From positions 1-64,000 of the forward strand of contig SECN01000023.1 of the NCBI GenBank assembly GCA_004173515.1: a stretch of DNA of 64,000 nucleotides, written 5' to 3'. The translations under genes and the position numbers were made by a program. Below the pieces are notes generated by a model. That model had not been told where the DNA came from and made no database searches. It worked only from the letters and a program-made list of their open reading frames with translations. This DNA comes from Myxococcaceae bacterium. GTDB lineage: Bacteria; Myxococcota; Myxococcia; Myxococcales; Myxococcaceae. Shown here in pieces: positions 45,073-56,721 of this stretch. Each line of letters opens with the position of its first letter. The first letter of the stretch is position 1.

Positions 45073-47541
45073 ATGAACAAGGACAAGAACCAACGTGGGG
45101 CGCGGGGCGTCCGCGCGTGGGCTGGGAGCGTCTTCCTGGTAGCGCTGGTCGGCACCGGCTGCGGGAGTGATGCGCCAACGGAAATGCTGGAAAGCACCCC
45201 GGCGGAGGACATCCAGACCCGGTCCGAGACACCCGAGGTCCGGGGCACGGCGTTCCTGCCGGTGGGGCGCAGCCAGACGCCCCAGGACGTGAACTACCGG
45301 GTGGAGGATGGCTGGGCGGTCGCCTTCGGCGATGTCCTGCTGGGGCCCGTGGAAGCGGTCGAAGCGGAGAGCCAGCGCCTGCGTGCGGCACCGCCTGGAG
45401 CACGGTCCGGGGTGAGCGCTTCCAGCGTGGGCTACCATGACGACAACAACCTCTGGCCGAATGGAGAGGTGACGTACACGTTCGCCTATGACTTCCCCGA
45501 GTCACGCAGACCCATGGTCCGGGCGGCGATGGACGAGTGGGAGAAGTACACCCTCGTCCGCTTCAAGTGGCAGGCGGAGTGTGACTTCCTCGGCAGCTGC
45601 GTGGTCATCCGGCTGCCGGACGAACCCGACACCTGCAAGTCCGTCGTGGGGCGGCTCTCCGGCCGGATCATTCTCGCCAATCCGCAGCCCCTCTGGCTGG
45701 GAGCGGACTGCTCGTTCGGGAAGATCCTCCACGAGCTGGGTCATGCCATCGGCCTCTACCATGAGCAGAGCCGCAAGGATCGCGACCAGTTCATCCAGGT
45801 GCATCCGGCGAACTTCGCTGACTGCCTGGATGAGTTCGACAAGGTGCAGGAGGACGTCAACAGTGCGTATGACTATGGCTCCATCATGCATTACAGCCAG
45901 CAAAGTGGTTGTTCCAAGCTCACGTCGAGCGTCCCGCCGCAGAGGCTGGATCTCTTCACGCCCCTGCAACCGATCCCCGCATGCGTGGCCGTGGGTCAGC
46001 GCGAAGGGCTCAGCGATGACGACGTCGGTGGATTGACCTCCATGTACGGCAGCTACGTGAGCCGGAAGTATGGACTCACGGGGGTCACCAAATTGGGGTT
46101 GCCGACCGGCCCGGAAGGCGCCGCGAAGAACCATGGGCGCTACCGTCCCTACCAGCTCGGCTACATCTACTTCCACCCGGAGGTGGGCACGCACATGGTC
46201 CGGGAGGAGATCGCCACCCGGTACACGCAGCTGGGGCATGAGAACAGCGCCCTGGGCTACCCCCTGGACGACACGCAGACCCTCCCGAGCGGCCTGAAGC
46301 GCAATCACTTCCAGGGAGGCACCATCACCTGGCACCCGACGGCGGGCTACAAGGTGAAGTACGGCTCCGACATCCAGCTCAAGGGCGACTTCATGGGCCT
46401 GGGCCATGACCAGCTCATGCTCATCAATCCGGACGGTGCCGGCACCAAGGTCCGGGTCATCAACTACGGAGGCCTCGCCGTGCCGGGCGTTGCTGGCTAC
46501 ACGGAGCAGTGGGGACAGCACCTGCTGCTGAGCGGGTGGATCGACGAGGACGATGACCAGCTCGTGGGTGACTTCATGGGCCTGGGCTACGACCAGGTGT
46601 TGTTCATCAATCGCAGTGGCGACGCGGGCCGGCTGATGGTGCTGGACTTCAAGTCCACCCAGGTCCCGGGGCTGATGGTTGGCTATGAGGCCTATTCAGA
46701 GAGCACCCTGCTGGGAGGGTGGCTGGATGACGAGGACCTGCGGTTCGTGGGGGACTTCGCGGGCCGGGGGCATGATCAGGTGATGTTCATCAACCGCGAC
46801 GGGCAGGCGGGGAAGCTGATGCTGATGGACTTCAAGACGCCCGCGGCGCCGGGCCGGTTCGGCTCCATCGCCTACCGCGAGGAATGGGGGGAGTCCCAGA
46901 CGCTGAGCGGCTGGATGGATTCCAACGACCTGCAGCTCGCGGGTGACTTCATGGGCCTGGGCCATGACCAGCTCATGTTCATCAACCGCAGCGGTGAGAG
47001 CGGCAAGGTGGCGGTGATGGACTACTCGACCGGCGTGCTGGGCGGCGTCGTCCGTGCCTCCGAGACGTGGACCAGCGCCTCGTGGCTGTCGAGTGGCTGG
47101 CTGGACGCTGACGACCGGCAGCTGGTGGGGGACTTCAGGGGCCTGGGCCGCGATCAGGTGATGTTCATCAACGTCGGGGGGACGGGCGGAAAGCTGATGG
47201 TGCTCGACTACGCCCTCAACGTGACGCCCACCCAGCTCGGCACCGCCGTCTACCAGGAGCCCTGGAGCACGCCGGGTTACCTGACGGGAATGCTGGACCC
47301 GGACGACCTCCTGCTCTCGGGTGATTTCGGGAACAAGGGCCGCAGCCAGATGATGTCCATCAACCGGGCGTATCCGACGGGCAGGCTGGCGTTGATCGAC
47401 CACGGAAGCGGTGTCTCTCCTGGAAGCAGGCTCTATCAGGAGCAGTGGTACTTCACGCCAGGGATGCCCACGTGCCCGGGACGCGACACCGCCCCGGTCA
47501 CCCCGGTGCTGCCGACCCTGCTCAACGGCTTCCTGGACTGA
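45073..47541 (+). CDS. Astacin-family (M12A) metalloprotease lipoprotein with LGFP and six FG-GAP-like repeats
   Basis: 822 residues from ATG 45073, GGAGGG 7 nt upstream. The signal ends in lipobox GTGC. A propeptide region precedes the catalytic domain (about 120-330): zinc signature HELGHAIGLYHEQSRKDRD from His220 and Met-turn SIMHYSQQSG. Residues about 330-430 hold LGFP-like motifs (KLGLPTGPEG, ALGYPLDDTQ) that bind cell walls in other proteins. Residues about 435-780 contain six repeats built on GDFMGLGHDQ(L/V)(M/L)FIN. Inferred secreted or surface protease for predation or matrix turnover. A very strong terminator follows. Confidence 0.9.
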   Translation: MNKDKNQRGARGVRAWAGSVFLVALVGTGCGSDAPTEMLESTPAEDIQTRSETPEVRGTAFLPVGRSQTPQDVNYRVEDGWAVAFGDVLLGPVEAVEAESQRLRAAPPGARSGVSASSVGYHDDNNLWPNGEVTYTFAYDFPESRRPMVRAAMDEWEKYTLVRFKWQAECDFLGSCVVIRLPDEPDTCKSVVGRLSGRIILANPQPLWLGADCSFGKILHELGHAIGLYHEQSRKDRDQFIQVHPANFADCLDEFDKVQEDVNSAYDYGSIMHYSQQSGCSKLTSSVPPQRLDLFTPLQPIPACVAVGQREGLSDDDVGGLTSMYGSYVSRKYGLTGVTKLGLPTGPEGAAKNHGRYRPYQLGYIYFHPEVGTHMVREEIATRYTQLGHENSALGYPLDDTQTLPSGLKRNHFQGGTITWHPTAGYKVKYGSDIQLKGDFMGLGHDQLMLINPDGAGTKVRVINYGGLAVPGVAGYTEQWGQHLLLSGWIDEDDDQLVGDFMGLGYDQVLFINRSGDAGRLMVLDFKSTQVPGLMVGYEAYSESTLLGGWLDDEDLRFVGDFAGRGHDQVMFINRDGQAGKLMLMDFKTPAAPGRFGSIAYREEWGESQTLSGWMDSNDLQLAGDFMGLGHDQLMFINRSGESGKVAVMDYSTGVLGGVVRASETWTSASWLSSGWLDADDRQLVGDFRGLGRDQVMFINVGGTGGKLMVLDYALNVTPTQLGTAVYQEPWSTPGYLTGMLDPDDLLLSGDFGNKGRSQMMSINRAYPTGRLALIDHGSGVSPGSRLYQEQWYFTPGMPTCPGRDTAPVTPVLPTLLNGFLD

Positions 47542-47562
47542 TTCCAGGCGGAACACGCAGCA

Positions 47563-47593
47563 CCCCGGGGCAGGCCCACGGCCTGCCCCGGGG
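47563..47593 (+). terminator. Intrinsic terminator of the astacin gene
   Basis: Perfect 14-bp stem CCCCGGGGCAGGCC/GGCCTGCCCCGGGG, 3-nt loop CAC, followed by CGTTTCT; 22 nt past the stop. Confidence 0.88.
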
Positions 47594-47598
47594 CGTTT

Positions 47599-47670
47599 CT
47601 ACTGCCGCAGCATCTCGTGCTGGAACCGCGCCTTGGCCTTCCTGGCCGGGTCATCGTGGTCTGGCTTGAG
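47599..47670 (-). pseudogene. Possible C-terminal gene remnant
   Basis: About 22 codons before TAG 47599 have coding-like third positions and a plausible charged C-terminus (DDPARKAKARFQHEMLRQ). No start or ribosome site is visible before the efflux channel gene's stop at 47707. Too short for assignment. Confidence 0.25.
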
Positions 47671-47706
47671 GCCGGGAGGGCCTGTCACTGGAGGCTTCGG
47701 TGAGCC

Positions 47707-49182
47707 CTATTCGTGAGGTGCCGTGGCCACGTCCCAGTCGCCGCCCAGCGCCTTGACGAGCCCGACGGCGGACACCATCCGCTGTCCGGCGATGGATGCC
47801 AGTTGCTGCTGTGAGGAGTAGAGCGTGGCCTGCGCGGTGATGACCTCCAGGTACGTCACCGTGCCGGCCTTGTACTGGTTCATCACCACCTCCAGCGTCT
47901 TCTCGGCATAGCCCACCGCTTCCTGCTGGAGCACGACCTCCTTTTCGAGCACGCGCAGGGAGACGAGGTTGTCCTCCACGTCCTGGAACGCGGCCAGCAC
48001 CGTCTGCCGGTAGTTGGCGACGCCCTGGTCGTAGGCGGCCCGCGCTTGTTCGGTCTGCGCGGCGCGCAGCCCGCCGTCAAAGAGGGTCGCCACCAACTGT
48101 GGCCCCAGCGCCCAGACGAGGTGGGGCGCCGTGAGCCATTGGGCCAGGGTGGAGCTGGTGAAGCCTCCGGACGCGGACAGGTTGAGGGACGGGAACCAGG
48201 CGGAGATGGCCACGCCAATCTGTTCGTTCGCGGCGGCGGCGCGGCGCTCGGCGGCGGCGATGTCCGGCCGGCGCTCCAGGAGCGTGGAGGGAAGCTCGGC
48301 GGGGAGGGGCGGTGGGGTCGCGGTGAGGGGCACGCGCGGCAGGGAGAAGCTGGACGCGGGCTCGCCCACGAGGACCGCGATGGCGTGCTCGTAGGTCGCA
48401 CGGGAGATTTCATTGTCCGTCGCGGAGGCCTGAGCGAGCGCGAGCTGGGTCTGGGCCTGGAGCACGTCCGCCCGGCCCGCGACGCCCTGCACGTAGCGGT
48501 TCTGGGTGAGCTGGAGGGACTTCTGGTAGCCGAGGACAGCGTCGTCCAACAGCCGCTGCGTCGCATCCAGCGCGCGGAGCCGGAAGTAGCTCTGCGCGAG
48601 CATCGCCTGGGCGGACAGCTTCGCGTTGTCGAGGTCGGAGCCGGCCGCCTGCGCGGAGGCCTTCGCGCCGGAGACCTGCCGGCGCACGCGGCCCCAGAGG
48701 TCCGGCTCCCACGACGCGTCCAATGACAAGTCGAAGATGTTGCCGAGGGTGCTGGTGCCCGCGTTGATGCCGCCCGGGGCCGTGGTGCTGCGCCCCGCGC
48801 CCCGGGCCCGTGACGCCGACCCGGAAGCCCCCAGCGTGGGGAACAACGAGGCGCGCGCCTCGGCCACCAGCGCCCGCGCGTTGCGGTAGGCGGCCTCATA
48901 GCTGGCCACCGTCTGGTTCGAGCGCGCGACCCGCGCTTCCAGCGCGTCCAGCTCCGGGTCCCCGAAGCGCTTCCACCAGGCGCCCCGGTCGTGTCTGTCA
49001 TTGGGCTGGGCGGGCTTCCACCCGTCCCCCGCCTCCTTGAAGTGCGCGGGCACCGCGACGGTGGGACGCTTGTAATCGGGCCCCACCGCGCACGCGGTCA
49101 TCAGCCCCACGGTGAGCAGGGCGGCGGGCGCGCGGAGGGTCGCGGTCCGGAAGGGGTAGCGAGGGCGCATCGTCGGCTCCAT
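47707..49182 (-). CDS. Outer-membrane efflux channel lipoprotein (NodT/OprM family)
   Basis: 491 residues. Signal and lipobox (LLTVGLMTACAVGPDYKRP); the CAVGPDYKRP motif is typical of RND outer-membrane factors. Two repeats of the TolC-like fold follow, with WWKRFGDPELDALEARVARS, WEPDLWGRVRRQVSGAKASA, TLLERRPDIAAAERRAAAAN and GVAISAWFPSLNLSASGGF. It is the last gene of the operon, 7 bp after the second RND pump, so it should supply the exit duct for this tripartite pump. A second ATG 12 nt downstream is an alternative start. Confidence 0.92.
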   Translation of the reverse strand: MEPTMRPRYPFRTATLRAPAALLTVGLMTACAVGPDYKRPTVAVPAHFKEAGDGWKPAQPNDRHDRGAWWKRFGDPELDALEARVARSNQTVASYEAAYRNARALVAEARASLFPTLGASGSASRARGAGRSTTAPGGINAGTSTLGNIFDLSLDASWEPDLWGRVRRQVSGAKASAQAAGSDLDNAKLSAQAMLAQSYFRLRALDATQRLLDDAVLGYQKSLQLTQNRYVQGVAGRADVLQAQTQLALAQASATDNEISRATYEHAIAVLVGEPASSFSLPRVPLTATPPPLPAELPSTLLERRPDIAAAERRAAAANEQIGVAISAWFPSLNLSASGGFTSSTLAQWLTAPHLVWALGPQLVATLFDGGLRAAQTEQARAAYDQGVANYRQTVLAAFQDVEDNLVSLRVLEKEVVLQQEAVGYAEKTLEVVMNQYKAGTVTYLEVITAQATLYSSQQQLASIAGQRMVSAVGLVKALGGDWDVATAPHE

Positions 49183-49189
49183 GTCCTGC

Positions 49190-52100
49190 TCAGGCCCGAC
49201 CCGCGCTGCCCGGCGCGAAGCGACGCGCGCGCCACTGGCGGGCGCGGCGGCCCAGGCGGTCCAGGGTCATGTAGATGACCGGGGTGGTGTAGAGCGTGAG
49301 CAGCTGGCTGACGCACAGCCCTCCCGCGATGGCGACGCCCAGGGGGCGGCGCAGCTCGGAGCCCACGCCGGTGCCCAGCGCCAGCGGCAGCGCGCCGAGC
49401 AGCGCCGCCATCGTCGTCATCAGGATGGGACGCAGGCGCAGCTGCGCTGCGCGGAAGATGGCCTCGCGGGAGCCGAGCCCTCCCTCGCGCTCCGACACCA
49501 GCGCGAAGTCGATCATCATGATGGCGTTCTTCTTCACGATGCCGATGAGCAGGATGATGCCAATGAGCGCGATGATGGACAGGTCCATCTTGAACAGCAG
49601 CAGCGCCAGCAATGCCCCCACGCCCGCCGACGGCAGCGTGGACAGGATGGTGATGGGGTGGATGAGGCTCTCGTAGAGGATGCCCAGCACGATGTAGACG
49701 GCGAACAGCGCCGCGGCGATGAGCATCGGCTCGGAGGCCAGTGAGTCCTGGAACGCCTGGGCGGTGCCGCTGAAGCTGCCCTGCACCGTGGAGGGAAGGC
49801 CCAGCTCGCTCACGCCCTGCTCGATGCGCGTGACGACCGGGCCCAGGGACGTCCCCGGCCCCAGGTTGAAGGACACCGTCGCGGACGGGAACTGGCCCTG
49901 GTGGTTGACCGACAGCAGCGTGTTCGCGGGCGCGAAGCTCGCGAACGCGGACAGGGGGACCTGCTGGCCCGCCGCGCTCGTGACGTAGATGTCGCGCAGG
50001 CTCTCCGGCCGCTGCCAGAAGGGCGTCTGGACCACCATCACCACGTGGTACTGGTTGCTCCCGGTGTACATCGTGGACACCTGCCGCTGGCCGAAAGCGT
50101 CGTACAGCACGCTGTCGATGAGCTCCGCCGTGAGGCCGAAGCGCGCCGCCGTGTCGTAGTCGATGACCACGTTGGTCTCGAGCCCGTGGTCGCGCTGGTC
50201 GCTGTTGACGTCCAGCAGGCCGGGCAGCCGCTGCATCCGCTCCAGCACGCGCGGAGCCCACGCGTTGAGCACCGGCAGCGTGTCCGAGGACAGGGTGTAC
50301 TGGTATTGACCGCTGCCCTGCCGTCCGCCAATCACCAGGTCCTGCGCGGACTGGAGGTAGACCCTGGCGCCCGGGACGGCCAGCAGCTTGCCCCGGAGCC
50401 GCCCGATGACCGCGTCCGCCGTCAGCTTGCGCTCCTCCAGCGGCTTGAGCGTGACGTAGAGCGTGCCCGCGTTGGAGGAGCCGCCGGGGCCCGAGCCGCC
50501 AATGGAGCCCGCCACGGCCTGGACGGCCGGATCGTCGCCGATGATTCTCACGTACGCGGCGAACTTCTCGCGCATCGCCGCGAAGGAGATGTCCTGCTCC
50601 GCCTGGATGCTCGCGGAGAGCCGACCGGTGTCCTGCTGCGGGAAGAAGCCCTTGGGGACGACGACGAACAGCCAGGCGCTGAGCGCGATGGCGGCGAAGG
50701 TGAGCAGGAGCAGCAGCCCCGGCCGGCCCAGGGACCAGTCCAGGCTTCGGGCATAGCCCGCGCTCAGCCGTTCAAAGGGATGGAAGGCGAAGCGCGAGCG
50801 CCGGGGCTTCTTGGGGCGCAGCAGCCAGGAGCACATCATGGGCGTCACCGTCAGGGACACCATCAGGGACATGAGGATGGCCACCGACAGCGTGATGGCG
50901 AACTCGCGGAACAGCCGGCCCACGATGCCCTGCATGAGCAGCAGGGGGATGAAGACGGCGATGAGGGAGATGCTCATGGACAACACGGTGAAGCCGACCT
51001 CTCGCGCGCCCTTGAGCGCCGCCTCCATGGGCGACAGGCCTTCCTCGATGTGCCGTTCGATGTCCTCCAGCACCACGATGGCGTCATCCACGACGAAGCC
51101 GGTGGAGATGGTGAGCGCCATCATCGACAGGTTGTCCAGGCTGTAGCCGAGCAGCTTCATCACCGCGAAGGTGCCCAGCAGCGACAGCGGCACCGCGACG
51201 CTGGGAATCAGCGTGGCGCGCGCGTTGCCGAGGAACGCGAACACCACCAGGATGACCAGGCCAATGGACAACAGGAGCGTCGTCTCCACGTCCCGCAGCG
51301 AGGCGCGGATGGTCGTGGTGCGGTCCATCACCACCGTCAGGTCCACGTCCGCCGGGAGGATGGCCTTGAACGCCGGCAGCCGCGCCTGGAGCGCGTCCAC
51401 CGTGTCGATGACGTTGGCACCCGGCTCCTTGAAGATGATGAGGATGATGCCCTCCTTGCCATTGACGAGGCCCAGGCTGTGCACGTCCTCGACGTTGTCG
51501 TCGCTGACGTGGGCGACGTCCTCCAGCCGCACCGCCGCGCCGTTGGAATAGGCGATGATGAGGGGCCGGTACTGCTCCGCGCGGAGGATCTGATCCGTGG
51601 CGGTGAGGGTGTAGACGCGGGGGCCGTCCTCGAGCTGGCCCTTGGGGCTGTTGGCGTTCTGCGCGCCCAGCGCGACGCGGACCGCCTCCAGCCCCAGGCC
51701 GTACTTCTCCAGCGCGGTGGGGTTCACCTCCGCGCGCACGGCGGGCAGCGCGCCGCCGCCGACGATGACCTGACCCACGCCCTTCACCTGGGACACCTGC
51801 TGCTGGAGGATGGTGGACGCCAGGTCGTAGAGCTTGCCGCGGCCCCGGTGGGGTGAGGTGAGCGCCAGCAGCATGATGGGCGCGTCCGCGGGGTTCACCT
51901 TCCGGTAGGTGGGGTTGTTGGGCAGGTTGGTGGGCAGGTTGCCCCGGGCGGCGTTGATGGCGGCCTGGACGTCGCGCGCCGCGCCGTCGATGTTCCGCGA
52001 CAGGTCGAACTGCACGACGATGTTCGTCGAGCCCAGGTTGCTGGCCGACGTCATCTGCGTGATGCCCGCGATGCGGCCCAACTGGCGCTCCAGCGGGGTG

Positions 52101-52291
52101 GCCACCGAGGTGGCCATGATTTCCGGGCTGGCGCCCGGCAGGGCCGCCTGCACGCTGATGGTCGGAAACTCCACCTGCGGCAGGGGCGCGACGGGGAGCA
52201 GCTTGAAGCAGAGCGCGCCCACCAGCGCGACGCCCACCGCCAGCAGCGAGGTCGCGACAGGGCGGCGGATGAAGAGCGCGGAGGGGTTCAC
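49190..52291 (-). CDS. mdtC: RND multidrug efflux pump subunit, MdtC-like
   Basis: 1033 residues from GTG 52291, which overlaps the stop of the preceding pump gene (GTGA) and has GGAG 7 nt upstream. The open frame continues far upstream but lies antiparallel in frame to a real gene and is not coding. AcrB-type features: first helix [22 protein letters not shown]4 proton-relay [11 protein letters not shown], the tandem large periplasmic loops, and TM10 Lys in [14 protein letters not shown]. In MdtABC two different RND proteins form a mixed trimer. Length is normal. Confidence 0.92.
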   Translation of the reverse strand: MNPSALFIRRPVATSLLAVGVALVGALCFKLLPVAPLPQVEFPTISVQAALPGASPEIMATSVATPLERQLGRIAGITQMTSASNLGSTNIVVQFDLSRNIDGAARDVQAAINAARGNLPTNLPNNPTYRKVNPADAPIMLLALTSPHRGRGKLYDLASTILQQQVSQVKGVGQVIVGGGALPAVRAEVNPTALEKYGLGLEAVRVALGAQNANSPKGQLEDGPRVYTLTATDQILRAEQYRPLIIAYSNGAAVRLEDVAHVSDDNVEDVHSLGLVNGKEGIILIIFKEPGANVIDTVDALQARLPAFKAILPADVDLTVVMDRTTTIRASLRDVETTLLLSIGLVILVVFAFLGNARATLIPSVAVPLSLLGTFAVMKLLGYSLDNLSMMALTISTGFVVDDAIVVLEDIERHIEEGLSPMEAALKGAREVGFTVLSMSISLIAVFIPLLLMQGIVGRLFREFAITLSVAILMSLMVSLTVTPMMCSWLLRPKKPRRSRFAFHPFERLSAGYARSLDWSLGRPGLLLLLTFAAIALSAWLFVVVPKGFFPQQDTGRLSASIQAEQDISFAAMREKFAAYVRIIGDDPAVQAVAGSIGGSGPGGSSNAGTLYVTLKPLEERKLTADAVIGRLRGKLLAVPGARVYLQSAQDLVIGGRQGSGQYQYTLSSDTLPVLNAWAPRVLERMQRLPGLLDVNSDQRDHGLETNVVIDYDTAARFGLTAELIDSVLYDAFGQRQVSTMYTGSNQYHVVMVVQTPFWQRPESLRDIYVTSAAGQQVPLSAFASFAPANTLLSVNHQGQFPSATVSFNLGPGTSLGPVVTRIEQGVSELGLPSTVQGSFSGTAQAFQDSLASEPMLIAAALFAVYIVLGILYESLIHPITILSTLPSAGVGALLALLLFKMDLSIIALIGIILLIGIVKKNAIMMIDFALVSEREGGLGSREAIFRAAQLRLRPILMTTMAALLGALPLALGTGVGSELRRPLGVAIAGGLCVSQLLTLYTTPVIYMTLDRLGRRARQWRARRFAPGSAGRA

Positions 52292-55200
52292 GCCGGTCTC
52301 CGCGCGGGGGCGGGGCGGTGGCGCAGGGCCTGGACGCGGCGGGAGAGCCCGGCGAAGCCCAGGTAGATGACCGGCGTGGTGAAGAGGGTCAGCAGTTGGC
52401 TGACCATGAGGCCGCCGATGATGGCGATGCCCAGGGGCTGACGCAGCTCCGCGCCGATACCTCCGCCCAGCGCCAGCGGCACAGCGCCCAGCATGGACGC
52501 CATCGTCGTCATCAGGATGGGACGGAAGCGCAGCAGGCACGCCTCGTGGATGGCGTCCCGGGGCGACTTGCCCTCCACGCGCTCGGCCTCCAGCGCGAAG
52601 TCGATCATCATGATGGCGTTCTTCATCACGATGCCGATGAGCAGGATGATGCCGATGAGCGCGATCATCCCCAGCTCCAGCCCGCACACGACGAGCGCCA
52701 GCAGCGCGCCCATGGCCGCGGACGGGAGCGTGGACAGGATGGTGAGCGGGTGGACGTAGGACTCGTACAGCACGCCCAGCACCAGGTAGACGGCCATCAC
52801 GGCCGCGAGCACGAGGAAGCCCTCGTTGGCGAGCGAGTCCTGGAACGTGCGCGCGGTGCCCTCGAAGGCGGTCTGCACGGAGGCCGGAATCTGGAGCCGG
52901 TCGCGCACCCCGTCGAAGGCGCTCACGGCCTGGGACAGCGACAGGTCCTTCGTGGGGTTGAACGACACGATGGCGACGGGAAATTGGTCCTGCCGGCTGA
53001 TGGTGAGCGGCCCCAGGCCGGGCGTCACCTGGACGAGGGTGGCCAGGGGCACCGCCCCGCCGCTCGCCGAGCGCAGGTAGACGGAGTCCAGCGCGGTGTC
53101 CACGCGCTGGAGCGAGGGCTGCACCTCCAACACCACGCGGTACTGGTTGAGCTGGGTGAAGATGGTGGACACCTGGCGCTGGCCGAAGGCGTCGTAGAGG
53201 GCATCGTCGATCTGCTGGGGCGTGATGCCCAGGCGCGACGCGGTGTCCCGGTCGATGGTGAGGTTGAGCCGCAGGCCCCCGTTCTGCAGGTCGCTGGAGA
53301 CGTCCGTCAGCGACGGCTGCGTGCGCAGGTGGGTGACGAGCCGGTCCGTCCAGGACTCCAGCACCGCGGCGTCCGGGGAGCTGAGGCTGTACTGGTACTG
53401 GGTGCGGCTCACGCGGCTGTCCAGCGTGAGGTCCTGCACCGGCGACAGGGACAGGGAGATGCCCGGCACGCGCTCCAACGCGGGCTGGAGCCGGCGGATG
53501 ACCTCCGTGGCGGACGCGTCGCGGCCGGAGAGCGGCTTGAGGGTGATGAGCATCCGGCCGCTGTTGAGCGTGGTGTTGGTGCCGTCCACGCCGATGAATG
53601 ACGACAGCCCCTCCACGGCGGGGTCCTCCAGCACCACGCGGGCCAGGGCCTGCTGGCGCTCGGACATGGCGGGAAAGGAGATGGAGGGCGGTGCCAGGGA
53701 GATGCCCTGGAGCACACCGGTGTCCTGCACGGGGAAGAAGCCCTTGGGGATGGTGTAGAGCAGCAGGCCGGTCAGCAGCAGCGTCACGCCCGCGACGAGC
53801 ATCGTCAGCGCGCGGTGGCCCAGCACCCACGTCAGCGCGACGTCGTAGCGCTGGACCAGCCGGGTGAACGCGCCGCCCACGACGCGCTCGAAGCGGTGGG
53901 CCTCCTCCGGCGGGTGCTGGCGCAGCAGGCGCGAGCACAGCATGGGGGTGAGCGTCAGGGAGATGACGGCGGACAGCAGGATGGTCACCGCCAGGGTGAT
54001 GGCGAACTCGCGGAACAGGCGCCCCACCACGTCCCCCATGAAGAGCAGGGGGATGAGCACGGCGATGAGCGACACCGTCAGGGAGATGATGGTGAAGCCA
54101 ATCTGCTTGGAGCCCTTGAGCGCGGCCTCCATCGGGGGCATGCCGCCTTCGATGTAGCGGCTGATGTTTTCGATCATCACGATGGCGTCGTCCACGACGA
54201 AGCCCGCGGCGATGGTGAGCGCCATCAGGGTGAGGTTGTTGAGGGAGAAGCCCAGCAGGGACATCGCCGCGAAGGTGCCCACGAGCGACAGCGGCACGGC
54301 GATGCTGGGGATGAAGGTGGCGGAGGCGTTGCGCAGGAACAGGAAGATGACCGCCACGACGAGCGCGATGGAGAAGAGCAGGTCATGCTGCACGTCGCTC
54401 ACGGAGGCGCGGATGGTGGTGGTCCGGTCGCTGAGCACCGCGACCTTCACCGTGGCCGGCAGGGTGCTTTGCAACTGCGGGAGCAGCTTGCGCACGCTGT
54501 CCACGACGGCGATGACGTTGGCGCCCGGCTGGCGCTGCACGTTGAGGATGACGGCGGGCGTCGTGCCGGCCCACGCGGCCTGCCGCACGTTCTCCGCGCC
54601 GTCGAAGACGTGCGCCACGTCGGACAGGCGCAAGGGGGCTCCGTCGCGGTAGGCGATGATCAACGGGGCGTAGTCGGTGCTCGACAGCCGCTGGTCGTTG
54701 GCGTTGAGGGTGTACGCCTGGCGGGGACCGTCGAAGCTGCCCTTGGGGCTGTTCACGTTGGCGGCGGAGACGGCGGTGCGCACGTCCTCCAGCGTCAGGC
54801 CGTGGGCGGCCAGGGCGGGCGCGTTGGCCTGGATGCGCACGGCGGGGCGCTGGCCGCCGCTGATGCTCACGAGCCCGACGCCCGGGAGCTGGGAGAGCTT
54901 CTGGGCGATGCGCGTGTCCGCCAGGTCCTCCACCTGGGTGAGCGGCACGGTGTCGGAGGTGAGGGCCAGGGTGATGACCGGCGTGTCCGCGGGGTTCACC
55001 TTGTTGTAGATGGGCGGGTTGGGCAGGTCCTGGGGCAGCAGGTTGTTGGCGGCGTTGATGGCGGCCTGGACCTGCTGCTCGGCGATGTCCAGGCTCATCT
55101 CCAGGGTGAACTGGAGCGTGATGACGGATGCGCCGCTGGAGCTGGACGACGTCATCTGGTTCAGCCCGGGCATCTGACCGAACTGCCGCTCCAGCGGGGC

Positions 55201-55386
55201 CGTTACCCCGGAGGCCATCACGTCCGGGCTCGCGCCCGGCTGGAACGTGAGGACCTGGATGGTGGGGTAGTCCACCTCCGGCAGCGCGGAGACGGGCAGC
55301 AGGTGGTACGACAGCACGCCGCCCAGCAGCAGGGCCAGCATCAGCAGCGACGTGGCGATGGGCCGCAGGATGAAGGGTTCGGACAT
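52288..55386 (-). CDS. mdtB: RND multidrug efflux pump subunit, MdtB-like
   Basis: 1032 residues. Starts [22 protein letters not shown]4 [19 protein letters not shown] with the paired Asp; TM10 [20 protein letters not shown]; porter-domain motif [17 protein letters not shown] shared with the MdtBC family. Directly abuts the adaptor gene (stop 55387) and overlaps mdtC by 4 nt. Inner-membrane proton/drug antiporter; substrates not predictable, with bile salts and novobiocin known for E. coli relatives. Confidence 0.92.
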   Translation of the reverse strand: MSEPFILRPIATSLLMLALLLGGVLSYHLLPVSALPEVDYPTIQVLTFQPGASPDVMASGVTAPLERQFGQMPGLNQMTSSSSSGASVITLQFTLEMSLDIAEQQVQAAINAANNLLPQDLPNPPIYNKVNPADTPVITLALTSDTVPLTQVEDLADTRIAQKLSQLPGVGLVSISGGQRPAVRIQANAPALAAHGLTLEDVRTAVSAANVNSPKGSFDGPRQAYTLNANDQRLSSTDYAPLIIAYRDGAPLRLSDVAHVFDGAENVRQAAWAGTTPAVILNVQRQPGANVIAVVDSVRKLLPQLQSTLPATVKVAVLSDRTTTIRASVSDVQHDLLFSIALVVAVIFLFLRNASATFIPSIAVPLSLVGTFAAMSLLGFSLNNLTLMALTIAAGFVVDDAIVMIENISRYIEGGMPPMEAALKGSKQIGFTIISLTVSLIAVLIPLLFMGDVVGRLFREFAITLAVTILLSAVISLTLTPMLCSRLLRQHPPEEAHRFERVVGGAFTRLVQRYDVALTWVLGHRALTMLVAGVTLLLTGLLLYTIPKGFFPVQDTGVLQGISLAPPSISFPAMSERQQALARVVLEDPAVEGLSSFIGVDGTNTTLNSGRMLITLKPLSGRDASATEVIRRLQPALERVPGISLSLSPVQDLTLDSRVSRTQYQYSLSSPDAAVLESWTDRLVTHLRTQPSLTDVSSDLQNGGLRLNLTIDRDTASRLGITPQQIDDALYDAFGQRQVSTIFTQLNQYRVVLEVQPSLQRVDTALDSVYLRSASGGAVPLATLVQVTPGLGPLTISRQDQFPVAIVSFNPTKDLSLSQAVSAFDGVRDRLQIPASVQTAFEGTARTFQDSLANEGFLVLAAVMAVYLVLGVLYESYVHPLTILSTLPSAAMGALLALVVCGLELGMIALIGIILLIGIVMKNAIMMIDFALEAERVEGKSPRDAIHEACLLRFRPILMTTMASMLGAVPLALGGGIGAELRQPLGIAIIGGLMVSQLLTLFTTPVIYLGFAGLSRRVQALRHRPAPARRPA

Positions 55387-56721
55387 TCAGTGTCCCCCGT
55401 CGCCAGGACCCGCGCCGCCGTCGTTCGCGCCGGCCGCTCCGCTGCCGCCCACGCCGGGGCCGGAGGGCAGGGCGTGCTGGCGTCGGACGGCGACGCCGTT
55501 GGCGAGCTTGTCGGCGCCCTCCACGACCACCGACTCGCCCGGGCGCACGCCCTGGGTGAGGACCGTGTCGTCGACATCCGTCGGGCCGGTGGTCACCGGG
55601 CGGAGGCTGACGGTGTTGTCCGCCTGCACGACGTAGACGAACGAACCCTGCACGCCGTGCTGGAGGGCGGCGGTGGGCACGACGGTGGCGCCGCGCAGGG
55701 TGTCGATGCGCAGGCGTGCATTGACGAACTGCTGGGGAAACAGCCGCGAGTCGCGGTTGGGGAACGTCGCCTTGAGCCGCACGGTGCCGGTGTTGGGGTC
55801 GATCTGGTTGTCCAGCGTGAGCAGCGTGCCGGAGGCCAGCAGCTGCTGGCCGGCGCGGTCATAGGCCAGGACGAGCAGGGGTTCGTGCGCGTCCAGCTTC
55901 GCGAGGACCTGGGGCACGCGATCCTCCGGGATGGAGAAGATCACCGTGATGGGTTGCAGGGTGTTGACGATGACGATGCCGTTCGTGTCCGCGGCGTGGA
56001 CGATGTTGCCGGGGTCCACGAGCCGCAGGCCGACACGGCCGGACACGGGGGACGTGATGCGCGTGTAGACCAGGTTGAGCTCGGCCGCGGCGACCGCGCC
56101 CTTGTCGGCCTTCACGATGCCCTGGTACTGGCGCACCAGGGCGCGCTGGGTGTCGAGCGTCTGCCGCGAGACGGAGTCGTCTTCCACCAGGGCGGTGTAG
56201 CGGCGCAGGTCGAGCCGCGCGTTCTCCAGCAGGGCCTGGTCGCGGACGAGCTGCCCCTGGACCTGCTCCAACTGGGTGAGGAAGGGCCGGGGGTCCAGCT
56301 CCGCCAGCAGGTCGCCTTCGTTGACCTGCTGCCCTTCCCGGAAGCCCACGCGCAGGAGCTGTCCGTCCACCCGCGAGTGCACCGTGACCGATGCGGTGGG
56401 CGTCACCGCGCCCAGCCCCACGATGAAGACGGGCACGTCGCGCGTCGTCGCTTGGACTGTCACCACGGGCTGTGGGCCCCGCGCCCCGCCGTCCGCGCCG
56501 CCTGCCGCGGCCCCCGCGGAGGGGTGGGACGAATCGCGTCGAGCGAAGAGCACGGCCCCGATGACGAGGCCCGCGAGGAGCAGGAACCAGCCCCAGGGGA
56601 TGCGGCGGTGACGGGGCGGCGCCTGTTCCTCCACGGAGGTCGATGCGACCGCGTCACCGTCGGACGGAGTGCGCGGCGCCTCGGTGGGTGGACCCGGATC
56701 GGAAGGTGGGGGCGTGCTCAT
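55387..56721 (-). CDS. mdtA: RND efflux periplasmic adaptor, MdtA-like
   Basis: 444 residues from ATG 56721 (MSTPPPSDPGPPTEAPRTPS). The in-frame extension upstream has no coding character. A cytoplasmic Pro-rich tail, then one membrane anchor (GWFLLLAGLVIGAVLF, about 43-58). The lipoyl/hairpin region has VTPTASVTVHSRVDGQLLRV, FREGQQVNEGDLLAELDPRP and ITSPVSGRVGLRLVDPGNIV; the membrane-proximal part has PTAALQHGVQGSFVYVVQAD. The C-terminus is Gly-rich. First gene of the mdtABC-channel operon; 174 bp separate it from the upstream gene, where its promoter should lie. Confidence 0.9.
   Translation of the reverse strand: MSTPPPSDPGPPTEAPRTPSDGDAVASTSVEEQAPPRHRRIPWGWFLLLAGLVIGAVLFARRDSSHPSAGAAAGGADGGARGPQPVVTVQATTRDVPVFIVGLGAVTPTASVTVHSRVDGQLLRVGFREGQQVNEGDLLAELDPRPFLTQLEQVQGQLVRDQALLENARLDLRRYTALVEDDSVSRQTLDTQRALVRQYQGIVKADKGAVAAAELNLVYTRITSPVSGRVGLRLVDPGNIVHAADTNGIVIVNTLQPITVIFSIPEDRVPQVLAKLDAHEPLLVLAYDRAGQQLLASGTLLTLDNQIDPNTGTVRLKATFPNRDSRLFPQQFVNARLRIDTLRGATVVPTAALQHGVQGSFVYVVQADNTVSLRPVTTGPTDVDDTVLTQGVRPGESVVVEGADKLANGVAVRRQHALPSGPGVGGSGAAGANDGGAGPGDGGH

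Noticed and set aside
52292..53938. Upstream extension of the MdtC frame to a 1582-codon reading frame
   Set aside because: It overlaps mdtB on the same strand in another frame; GTG 52291 has a ribosome site, the 4-nt overlap and the expected family length.
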